A stretch of DNA of 64,000 bases, taken from NCBI GenBank assembly GCA_027338645.1, contig DAHWSH010000057.1, forward strand, positions 24,068-88,067. The letters are read 5' to 3'. The stretch is from JAJZIH01 sp021785265 (GTDB lineage Bacteria; Pseudomonadota; Gammaproteobacteria; JAKAQQ01). Under the pieces are notes generated by a model, which was not told where the DNA came from, made no database searches, and saw nothing but the letters and a program-made list of their open reading frames with translations. Positions within the stretch are counted from its first letter, which is position 1, and each line of letters opens with the position of its first letter. Shown here piece after piece: positions 18,652 to 25,732 of this stretch. The translations under genes were made by a program, and so were the position numbers.

Positions 18652-19605
18652 ATGCAGAGCCACTTTCTGGATTTTGAAGCCCCTATCGCGGAAATCGAAG
18701 CGCAGCTCGTCGAGCTCAGGAGACTCAAGGAGGCCGGGGATCCCGTGGATCAAGAAATTGAACGCTTGGCCCGGCTGAGTCAGGAGAAAACGGAAGCCAT
18801 TTTTTCCAACCTGGATCCATGGAAAATCACGCAACTTTCCCGTCATCCCCAAAGACCCTACACACTGGACTATGTAACCCACCTCTTTACGGAAGTCGAG
18901 TTTCTGGCGGGTGACCGGAGTTGTGCCGACGATCCATCCCTCGTGGGAGGTGTGGGCCGCTTCGAGGATCAGCCCATCCTTTTTCTCGGGCACCAAAAGG
19001 GACGGGAAGTCAAGGAAAAAGTGGCTCGTAATTTTGGAATGCCCAAACCTGAGGGCTATCGCAAGGCGTTGCGTCTCATGCGTTTGGCGGAATCCTTCCG
19101 TTTGCCGATCCTGACTTTTATTGATACCCCAGGAGCGTATCCCGGGGTCGATGCTGAAAAACACAACCAGAGCGAGGCGATCGCGCGTAACCTCGAAGTT
19201 TTGGCCCAGTTGCGCGTTCCGATCATCTGCTGCGTCATCGGGGAGGGAGGATCTGGAGGAGCTCTGGCCATTGGGGTAGGCGATCGACTCCTGATGCTCC
19301 AGTACAGCATTTATTCAGTGATCTCACCTGAAGGTTGTGCCTCGATTCTCTGGAAAAGTGCATCCAAGGCCCCGGAAGCCGCAGCCACACTGGGCCTTAC
19401 TGCGGAAAGAATCTTGGATCTTGGATTGGTGGACGAGATCATTCCGGAGCCACCGGGAGGTGCCCACCGGGACGTTCCTGCGATCATGAAGTCGGTGAGG
19501 GCGGGGATTGCCAAGTACCTGTCCCTACTACTGTCCAAGCCGGTGGATGACCTCGTGGCTGAACGGCTCAATCGTCTCATGCATTTCGGGGTATATACCA
19601 ACTGA
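18652..19605 (+). CDS. accA: Acetyl-CoA carboxylase carboxyltransferase subunit alpha
   Basis: The 317-residue alpha subunit, which with AccD moves the carboxyl group from biotin to acetyl-CoA to form malonyl-CoA, the first committed step of fatty acid synthesis. It opens with the conserved LDFEAPIAEIEAQL helix region and has the crotonase-like core with FIDTPGAYPGVDAE and the GEGGSGGALAIGVGD oxyanion-type loop. ATG 18652 fits the family length. It precedes tilS by 14 nt, which is the usual order; dnaE would normally be just upstream. Confidence 0.97.
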   Translation: MQSHFLDFEAPIAEIEAQLVELRRLKEAGDPVDQEIERLARLSQEKTEAIFSNLDPWKITQLSRHPQRPYTLDYVTHLFTEVEFLAGDRSCADDPSLVGGVGRFEDQPILFLGHQKGREVKEKVARNFGMPKPEGYRKALRLMRLAESFRLPILTFIDTPGAYPGVDAEKHNQSEAIARNLEVLAQLRVPIICCVIGEGGSGGALAIGVGDRLLMLQYSIYSVISPEGCASILWKSASKAPEAAATLGLTAERILDLGLVDEIIPEPPGGAHRDVPAIMKSVRAGIAKYLSLLLSKPVDDLVAERLNRLMHFGVYTN

Positions 19606-19619
19606 AACCATCGAACCGG

Positions 19620-21032
19620 TTGACGGCTGTCGCGTTGCAGGCGACTCTCGAAGGGATCCCGGACGCGAAAGGCTATATGGTGGCCTGCTCAGGAGGGCTC
19701 GACTCCACTGTCCTCCTGCATCTTTTGTCCCACCATCGTGACCTCTTTCCTTTGCCGTTGCGGGCAATCCATGTGGACCACCGTGCACAGCCCACAGCCA
19801 CACAGTTCAAGGAATTCGTGTCTGAATGGGCGACCCGCTGGGCGGTTCCCCTGATCCTGACCGAGATCCAGGTACCCCATCGGACTCCTGAAGGATGGGA
19901 GGCCACGGCACGCCGCCTGCGCTATGAGACGATGGCCCATCACCTGTCTCCGGGGGAGATTTTGCTCACCGCCCATCACGCGGATGATCAACTCGAGACG
20001 ATCCTGCTCCATTTGTTGCGTGGCTCAGGACACCAAGGATTACAGGGAATGTCCCATCGTGGGCAACCACTGGGAGCCGGTTTCCTATTCCGCCCTTTGT
20101 TGGGTTTTTCACGAAACGAACTGCGAACGTATGCAGAGTGTGCAGGAATTCCGTGGTTGGAGGATCCAACCAACCGGGATCCTGTATCTTCAAGAAACTA
20201 CTTGAGATTGCGGGTGATCCCCGCGCTCGTCGAGCGGTGGCCTGAGGCCAGCCGAAAATCAGCACTGAGCGCACGTCTGCTCGAAACGGAACATGAAATC
20301 TTGTCTGGCTTTCTTGAGAAAAGCCTGGATTCAGTTTCTGACTCCGCATGGGGGGCGCTTTCCCTCCGAGAGTTGAAAAAACAGGAAGAAGAAGGGTTAA
20401 GGCTCCTTCTCCGTGCATGGATCAGGCGGTTGCAGGCTCCGCCTCCACCTCAAAAATGTCTTGAAGTCCTGATCCGAAATCTCCTGATGGACAAGCGGGA
20501 TCACGCCGAGGTCGGGTGGAAAGACCACCTCTTGGCCACCCATGATGATTGTCTTTTCCTGATTCCGCCCTTACCGGATCTACCGCAAAATTCGCTCTCG
20601 GATTTTGATTCTGAAAAGGGACGGTGGATTCTCTGGCCAGGTTGGGGTTATCTCGAATTGCACCCGAACAAGCGTGACGGAGTTTCCCGGCGGATTGTGA
20701 ATCCCGAGGAGTGGCAGGTTTTTATTCGCTCAGGAGGCGAACGCATGCACTGGAACCATGCGGGTCATCATGTTGCGCTTAAGGATTTGCTCAGGGATAT
20801 GCGCATGCCTCCCTGGCTGCGCCAGCGTATACCGTTGCTCGCTTGGCAGGGCGCCATTTTTTCTGTCGGCGGATGGTTTTGGGATAAGACTCGCTGGGAT
20901 GAGGGACCCGGAGAAGGACCAGGGCCTGTAACGTGGGTCCCCGAACACCCAGGACTGCGGCGGGAGTGTTTCCGCTATTCGAATTTTTTACAGTCCAGGC
21001 AAGCAATGAACAGGACTGGAATACAGGCTTAA
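19620..21032 (+). CDS. tilS: tRNA(Ile)-lysidine synthase
   Basis: A 470-residue ATP-PPi synthase that converts the C34 of tRNA-Ile(CAU) to lysidine so it reads AUA codons. The PP-loop SGGLDSTVLLHLL is near residue 25, HVDH and TAHHADDQLET follow, then the RNYLRLRVIPAL segment and a C-terminal substrate-binding domain. The start is TTG 19620. The stop codon overlaps the 3' end of the convergent ubiU gene by 4 nt (21029-21032), leaving no room for a terminator between them. Confidence 0.95.
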   Translation: MTAVALQATLEGIPDAKGYMVACSGGLDSTVLLHLLSHHRDLFPLPLRAIHVDHRAQPTATQFKEFVSEWATRWAVPLILTEIQVPHRTPEGWEATARRLRYETMAHHLSPGEILLTAHHADDQLETILLHLLRGSGHQGLQGMSHRGQPLGAGFLFRPLLGFSRNELRTYAECAGIPWLEDPTNRDPVSSRNYLRLRVIPALVERWPEASRKSALSARLLETEHEILSGFLEKSLDSVSDSAWGALSLRELKKQEEEGLRLLLRAWIRRLQAPPPPQKCLEVLIRNLLMDKRDHAEVGWKDHLLATHDDCLFLIPPLPDLPQNSLSDFDSEKGRWILWPGWGYLELHPNKRDGVSRRIVNPEEWQVFIRSGGERMHWNHAGHHVALKDLLRDMRMPPWLRQRIPLLAWQGAIFSVGGWFWDKTRWDEGPGEGPGPVTWVPEHPGLRRECFRYSNFLQSRQAMNRTGIQA

Positions 21033-22024
21033 TGCCAAGGGCGATGATAAGCTCCCAGCGTGGTCTGGGCACCCTCTGCCAGTCGCGACAGTCCGGCCTG
21101 CCAGTCTGGATCGGGTCGATAGCATTCCGGATGGTTCAGGCAGGCATCGATCGCGGCCCGAAAAATCACGGTGACTTGGCGGACGTAGGCGGGGCCCCGT
21201 TGACGGCCCTCCACCTTGATGGCCTGCACCCCAGCCCGCATAAGAGCTGGGAGGATATCCAGGGTATTGAGGCTGGTAGGCTCCTCCAGAGCGTAGTACA
21301 CGGATTTTTCCACCTGGTACCGGCCCTTGCAAAGCGTTGGATAGGCCGCCTTTTCATTTTCCTGATAGCGGTCGACCAACACTTCACTGACCCGTGCCTC
21401 TAGACCTGCGGGGGTCTGTGACCAGCGAACGTGCGAGGCGGGTGAACAGGCACCGTAACTGTTAGGAGACCGCCCCGTGACATAGCTCGATAAGAGGCAA
21501 CGTCCTTCAGCCATGACACACAAGCTGCCGAACCCGAATACTTCGATGGCGACTGGGGTCTTCCGGGTGATGGCGGTAACCTGCCGTAGTGATAGAACGC
21601 GAGGCAAAACCGCTCGCCGAATAGCAAACAGCCGGTGATAAAAATCGAGTGCTTCCCAGTTGGTTGCGGAAGCTTGAACCGAGAGGTGAAGGGGCATATC
21701 CGGCCATTTATCTTTCGCATACTCCAGAAGGCCTATATCCGCCAGGATGAGAGCATCTACTTCCGCGGTGACCGCGGTATCCACGGCAGCCGTCCAGAGC
21801 GGCCAGCCCGCGGGTTGAGGGTAGGTGTTGATGGCCACAAAGATTTTTCTCTGCTTCCGGTGGACGTACTGAACAGCCTCACGTAGGGATTCTGGAGTAA
21901 AGTTGAGACCCGGGAAATGTCGGGCATTGGTGGCATCACGGAACCCGGTATAAACCGCATCCGCGCCATGATCCACGGCAGCACGTAACGAACCCATGTT
22001 CCCGGCGGGACAGACCAACTCCAC
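21029..22024 (-). CDS. ubiU: Oxygen-independent ubiquinone hydroxylation protein UbiU (U32 peptidase family)
   Basis: A 331-residue U32-family protein. UbiU and UbiV form a complex that hydroxylates the ubiquinone ring without O2, using prephenate as oxygen donor in E. coli. The four cluster-binding cysteines are at residues 169, 176, 193 and 232 (FGFGSLCVMAEGRC, YGACSPA, PTLCKGRY), the same positions known to bind a [4Fe-4S] cluster in E. coli UbiU. It begins MELVCPAGNMGSL, the typical family start. It is transcribed away from ubiT with a 142-bp shared promoter region that holds an FNR-type site. Confidence 0.93.
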   Translation of the reverse strand: MELVCPAGNMGSLRAAVDHGADAVYTGFRDATNARHFPGLNFTPESLREAVQYVHRKQRKIFVAINTYPQPAGWPLWTAAVDTAVTAEVDALILADIGLLEYAKDKWPDMPLHLSVQASATNWEALDFYHRLFAIRRAVLPRVLSLRQVTAITRKTPVAIEVFGFGSLCVMAEGRCLLSSYVTGRSPNSYGACSPASHVRWSQTPAGLEARVSEVLVDRYQENEKAAYPTLCKGRYQVEKSVYYALEEPTSLNTLDILPALMRAGVQAIKVEGRQRGPAYVRQVTVIFRAAIDACLNHPECYRPDPDWQAGLSRLAEGAQTTLGAYHRPWH

Positions 22025-22128
22025 GAATACTCCTTGCGACCTGCATGACGATTCCCTGACTATGGTATAGCGATGCGATTCAGTGTTTCTGCTCGCGGGG
22101 CATCCCGTTCTGGTTTTTAAGCCATAAT

Positions 22129-22144
22129 TTTGACAAGGGTCAAA
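22129..22144. promoter_or_regulatory. FNR/ANR-type binding site in the ubiU-ubiT divergent region
   Basis: TTTGACAAGGGTCAAA is a perfect palindrome with the TTGAC-N4-GTCAA core, one symmetric base away from the FNR consensus TTGAT-N4-ATCAA and allowed by ANR/DNR-type consensus. Its centre (22136.5) is exactly 41.5 nt from the start site predicted by the TATGAT hexamer at 22166-22171, the classic class II activator spacing. On the other strand a CTATACCATAG stretch (22060-22070) would place ubiU transcription about 80 nt from the site centre, near a class I position. Confidence 0.72.
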
Positions 22145-22165
22145 TCAACGGAGCAGAGGCGCAGG

Positions 22166-22171
22166 TATGAT
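22166..22171 (+). promoter_or_regulatory. Candidate -10 element for the ubiT operon
   Basis: TATGAT matches the -10 consensus at five of six bases. No -35 hexamer is found at the right distance, as expected for a class II activated promoter. If used, transcription begins near 22178, downstream of the first possible ubiT start at 22167. Confidence 0.5.
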
Positions 22172-22736
22172 CACCCTGTTTCAGTCGATCCCGGTTACAT
22201 GCACCATGAGGGGTAAAGAAGCAGCGAGGCGCTTGAGTGAGGATCTCCGCTCGGTATTGACCAGAACTCTGGAAGAGTCCTTCCGGCGGGTGCCGCATGT
22301 CTGCCAGCAATGGAGCTTGGAGTTTTTTCTCAACCTTCTTTTTTCTTCTCATCGACAACGGGGTGATCTGGATTTCATGGAAGGGCACCATGTGGCCATT
22401 GAGATGGAGGATCTCAACTGGCGATGGCCTATCTCGATTCATAACCGCAGCATCCAGGTCTTACGGAAAGCCAGTCCAGCCGAAACAGTTATCCGAAGTC
22501 GTTTTCCTGACTTGCTGGCCCTAATTTTCCATGAAACCGATCCGGATACCCTTTTTTTTCAACGTCATCTGGTTATTGAGGGAGAGATTGAAATGGGGCT
22601 TGGTCTTAAAAATTTCATGGAAGGACTATCTGCTTCCCAATGGCCAGCCCCTTTTCGACTGGGATGCTACAGCGTGGGGAAAATCCGACAGTTTTGTCGC
22701 CAGCACTCATCCAGGGAAAACCCACTCGATGTTTGA
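22167..22736 (+). CDS. ubiT: Anaerobic ubiquinone biosynthesis accessory factor UbiT (SCP2 domain)
   Basis: A 189-residue SCP2-domain lipid-binding protein. UbiT is needed for anaerobic ubiquinone synthesis and probably presents the polyprenylated intermediates to the enzymes. The diagnostic C-terminal block is present: DPDTLFFQRHLVIEGE followed by EMGLGLKNFMEG, nearly the E. coli sequence. The start is uncertain: ATG 22167 follows AGAGG, but ATG 22206 (residue 14) gives a length nearer to E. coli UbiT and is the one left if transcription starts at 22178; it lacks a clear ribosome site. The gene heads a run with an AroQ-fold gene, ubiV and ubiD. Confidence 0.9.
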   Translation: MITLFQSIPVTCTMRGKEAARRLSEDLRSVLTRTLEESFRRVPHVCQQWSLEFFLNLLFSSHRQRGDLDFMEGHHVAIEMEDLNWRWPISIHNRSIQVLRKASPAETVIRSRFPDLLALIFHETDPDTLFFQRHLVIEGEIEMGLGLKNFMEGLSASQWPAPFRLGCYSVGKIRQFCRQHSSRENPLDV

Positions 22737-22781
22737 CCTTTCCACGCCTCAGGTCTCCCATTGGTGTCAGTTTTATTGCGA

Positions 22782-22816
22782 AATGATTTTTCATCCCTCA
22801 AGGATGAAAAATCATT
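22782..22816. repeat. 15-bp perfect inverted repeat between ubiT and the AroQ-fold gene
   Basis: AATGATTTTTCATCC and its exact complement GGATGAAAAATCATT flank a CTCAA loop. In RNA this gives a 15-bp stem, but no U run follows (next bases GTTGTGATC), so it is not a standard terminator. It could be an attenuator, an RNA processing or stability element, or a protein-binding palindrome that sets the ratio between ubiT and the downstream genes. Confidence 0.8.
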
Positions 22817-22876
22817 GTTGTGATCCTGATTTTTATTCGACAAGCTGGACTTTCCGCAGGAATACATGACTGTAAA

Positions 22877-23194
22877 ATGAGAGTTTCCGAATATCGGATA
22901 AAAATCGACGCGCTCGATTGCCAGCTCGTGGCCTTGCTGGCCCAGCGAGAGCAGTTGGTTCGTCTGATCCACGCCGATAAATCGCATGCACAAGAACCTT
23001 TGTACTCACCTGAGCGTGAGCAGGAAGTATTGTGCCATGTGCGACGCTTGGCGAACCAGTTTGGCCTTTCCGAAATGTGGATTGCTGAAATTTACCTCAA
23101 GATCGTCCGTTATTTCGTGGAACCGACGCAAGGGGATTCGTTCCGAAATCTGGAAACCGGGATGCCTGTGGGCCATCATGCGAAACATTCCTAA
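22877..23194 (+). CDS. AroQ-fold protein (chorismate mutase / isochorismate-pyruvate lyase type) in the ubiquinone operon
   Basis: A 105-residue all-helical AroQ-class protein. Compared from memory with E. coli chorismate mutase, the substrate-binding Arg7 (R11), Arg24 (R28), Lys35 (K39) and Glu48 (E52) are kept, but the positions of D48 and S84 are Ser and Phe. Its last helix, IVRYFVEPTQ, resembles the IIHWYIAEQ segment of PchB, a salicylate-forming lyase, more than the mutase. It may be a mutase supplying prephenate (the oxygen donor used by UbiUV in E. coli) or a lyase acting on chorismate. ATG 22877 is chosen over 22820, which starts beside the hairpin. It overlaps ubiV by 17 nt. Confidence 0.8.
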   Translation: MRVSEYRIKIDALDCQLVALLAQREQLVRLIHADKSHAQEPLYSPEREQEVLCHVRRLANQFGLSEMWIAEIYLKIVRYFVEPTQGDSFRNLETGMPVGHHAKHS

Positions 23195-24143
23195 GGACGA
23201 TTTGCTGCAGATGGCTCTTGGCCCCGTGCTTTATCACTGGCCGCGTGAGAGACTTCTGGAATTTTACAGACACGCTCTGGATTGGCCAGTTGAAAGGGTT
23301 TATTTGGGTGAGGTGGTTTGTTCGAAGCGACGCAGTTTCAGTCCGAGAGACTGGATTCAGCTGGGACGAGAGATGGCGTCAGTGGGCAAAACAGTGATCA
23401 TTTCAACGCTGACCTTGATCGAGGCCGGGTCTGAATTGGGCGCGTTGGGCCGACTGTGCGAGGCCGTTGGTGAGCAGGAAGGGATGCAGGTCGAAGCCAA
23501 TGATCTGGCGAGCGTCAATATTTTGTCACGGAGCCACCTGCCTTTTGTGGGTGGAGCGGCCCTGAATGTATATAACGAGAGGACATTACACATCCTGCTC
23601 AATCAGGGTATGCAACACTGGGTCCTGCCTCTTGAGTTGGCACGGGGGACGGCACAAATCCTGGTTGCTTCAGCAAAAAATCGTTGTAGTTGTGAGATTT
23701 TTGCCTGGGGACGTTTGCCCCTGGCCTGGTCTGCCCGGTGCTATACGGCTCGAGCGGAGAATCGGCCCAAAGATCATTGTGATCAACTCTGCCTGAAAGA
23801 TCCGGAAGGACGTCTTCTGCGCACACAGGAGGGACAAGATTTTTTGACCCTGAATGGAGTTCAGATCCAGTCTGCGTATACGGTCAATCTGGCACCATGG
23901 CTCACCGAGATTAGGCAGGCCGGCATTCAAACCGTGCGGTTGAGCCCTCAAGCTTCCCACATGGAAACGATCATTCAAGATTTTGACCTTCTGCGCCGGA
24001 ATCCAGGTAATCCCGATGTGCTGGATGACCTGCGAGTCCGGGGTGCTGCAGGAACCTGCGATGGCTATTGGCTGGGCCAGCCCGGCCTACTATCCTTAGA
24101 AAATTCCCGTAATGGCGGAATCGGAATCCATGCCAAACCTTGA
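23178..24143 (+). CDS. ubiV: Oxygen-independent ubiquinone hydroxylation protein UbiV (U32 peptidase family)
   Basis: The 321-residue partner of UbiU. Cysteines at 48, 188, 201 and 205 match the four [4Fe-4S] ligands of E. coli UbiV in spacing (13 and 4 residues between the last three). The SHLPFVGGAALNVYNERTL and LPLELARG segments are typical of the U32 family. The start ATG 23178 lies within the end of the AroQ-fold gene; an in-frame start at 22986 would only read that gene in another frame. The 3' end overlaps ubiD by 32 nt, so the AroQ-fold gene, ubiV and ubiD form a tightly coupled run. Confidence 0.92.
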   Translation: MRNIPKDDLLQMALGPVLYHWPRERLLEFYRHALDWPVERVYLGEVVCSKRRSFSPRDWIQLGREMASVGKTVIISTLTLIEAGSELGALGRLCEAVGEQEGMQVEANDLASVNILSRSHLPFVGGAALNVYNERTLHILLNQGMQHWVLPLELARGTAQILVASAKNRCSCEIFAWGRLPLAWSARCYTARAENRPKDHCDQLCLKDPEGRLLRTQEGQDFLTLNGVQIQSAYTVNLAPWLTEIRQAGIQTVRLSPQASHMETIIQDFDLLRRNPGNPDVLDDLRVRGAAGTCDGYWLGQPGLLSLENSRNGGIGIHAKP

Positions 24144-25677
24144 AAGAGGGTCCTTTGCTCAAGCTTTCGAAAGCCGCCGGTTGCCGGTCTGGCGTGATCT
24201 CCGTTCCTTCCTGACAAGTCTGGAAACCCGAGGGGATTTGGTGCATGTCCGTTCAGAGGTGAAAGAACACCAGGAAGTTACCGCAATCTGTCGGCAGGCA
24301 CTTCTCCGGAAAGGCCCCGCACTGATCTTTGATCAGGTGAAAGGTCACGCTCATCCCGTTCTCGGAAACCTTTTTGGCACACCTCACAGGGTGGCCCGTG
24401 CGCTTCGTCTGGAATCCCCGGCTAGCTTTCGTGAGGTTGGAAAACTGCTGGCTTTTTTTCAGTCACCCCATCTGCCCGTTGACTGGCGGCAGGGTATGCA
24501 GGATGTATCCCGGTGGATGAATCTTACCTTCCTGAGACCACGTCGGGTGCATCAAGCACCCTGTCAGGAGATCATTGCTGAACACCAAGCCGTTGACCTG
24601 GATGGTCTGCCTATCCAAGTGTGTTGGCCCGAAGATGCGGGTCCCCTCCTGACTTTCGGGCTGGTGGTGACTCGTGGAACGCGATATCCCAGAATGAATG
24701 TGGCCGTTTATCGACAGCAAAAAATCGCCAAAAACAAGCTGATCATGCGTTGGTTGGCTCATCGTGGGGGGGCTCAAGATTATCGGGAATGGGTTTTACA
24801 GAATCCGGACCGCCCATTTCCTGTGGCCGTCGTACTGGGTGCGGATCCTGCCATGCTCCTTGCCGCCGTGGCTCCGATTCCGGATCCCCTTTCGGAATAT
24901 CAGTTTGCGGGACTGTTTCGTGGAGCACGTACCGAGTTGATCCGATGCCGGACCCACGACCTGTATGTGCCCGCACAAGCAGAAATCGTTCTCGAGGGAT
25001 ACATCTACCCAGGTGAAACCGCTTTGGAAGGCCCCTTCTGTGATCATACGGGCTACTATAACGCGACGGCCCAGTTTCCAGTTTTGACCGTAGAGCGGAT
25101 TTGCTCACGCGACTCACCGCTTTATCACCACAGTTACATGGGCAGACCCACCGAAGATGAGCCATCGATTCTGGCGGAAGCCTTCAATGAAATGTTTATT
25201 CCCGTTCTTCAGAACCAATTTCCGGAAGTTGAGGATTTCTATCTACCGCCAGCCTCCTGTTCATACCGGGTCGCCGTAGTCAGCATCCGGAAGCAGTACC
25301 CCGGACATGCCCGTCGGATCATGATGGGAATCTGGTCCTGGCTTCGCCAATTTACCTATACCAAATATATTGTCGTTGTCGATGAGGATATCGACATCCG
25401 GGACACTCGGCAGGTGCTGTGGGCCATCTCTACCCGGGCGGATCCCGGTCGAGACACATTGATCGTGAATGACACGCCGGTAGACTACCTTGACTTTGCG
25501 AGCCCGGTCAGCGAGCTGGGTGGCAAGCTGGGATTGGATGCGACCTGCAAATGGCCTGGTGAAACTCACCGCCCATGGGGCCGGATAGCACGCGTGGATC
25601 CGGACCTCGACCGTCACGCTTCCACGATCTGTCAATCCCTCGGCATGAAGACTGTACAAACCGCTGACAGAGACTAG
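24112..25677 (+). CDS. ubiD: 4-hydroxy-3-polyprenylbenzoate decarboxylase UbiD
   Basis: A 521-residue UbiD-family decarboxylase, which uses prenylated FMN made by UbiX to remove the ring carboxylate during ubiquinone synthesis. Family segments seen include PVLGNLFGTPHRVARAL, FREVGKLLAF, NVAVYRQQKIAKNKLIMRW with the cofactor-contacting region, EIVLEGYI, and the E-R-E type catalytic region around GPFCDHTGYY. ATG 24112 overlaps ubiV; ATG 24130 is an alternative with a GGAAT before it. ubiX is not in the window. It converges with acnA, 55 nt away. Confidence 0.94.
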   Translation: MAESESMPNLERGSFAQAFESRRLPVWRDLRSFLTSLETRGDLVHVRSEVKEHQEVTAICRQALLRKGPALIFDQVKGHAHPVLGNLFGTPHRVARALRLESPASFREVGKLLAFFQSPHLPVDWRQGMQDVSRWMNLTFLRPRRVHQAPCQEIIAEHQAVDLDGLPIQVCWPEDAGPLLTFGLVVTRGTRYPRMNVAVYRQQKIAKNKLIMRWLAHRGGAQDYREWVLQNPDRPFPVAVVLGADPAMLLAAVAPIPDPLSEYQFAGLFRGARTELIRCRTHDLYVPAQAEIVLEGYIYPGETALEGPFCDHTGYYNATAQFPVLTVERICSRDSPLYHHSYMGRPTEDEPSILAEAFNEMFIPVLQNQFPEVEDFYLPPASCSYRVAVVSIRKQYPGHARRIMMGIWSWLRQFTYTKYIVVVDEDIDIRDTRQVLWAISTRADPGRDTLIVNDTPVDYLDFASPVSELGGKLGLDATCKWPGETHRPWGRIARVDPDLDRHASTICQSLGMKTVQTADRD

Positions 25678-25732
25678 CCCGTACCAAATCCTGCACGAAC
25701 TTTACTGCCGGCTGAGCGGCTCTACAAAACAG

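Noticed and set aside
22986..23177. N-terminal extension of UbiV reading back to 22986
   Set aside because: It runs through the AroQ-fold gene in another frame, has no family similarity and no ribosome site; ATG 23178 gives the normal UbiV length.
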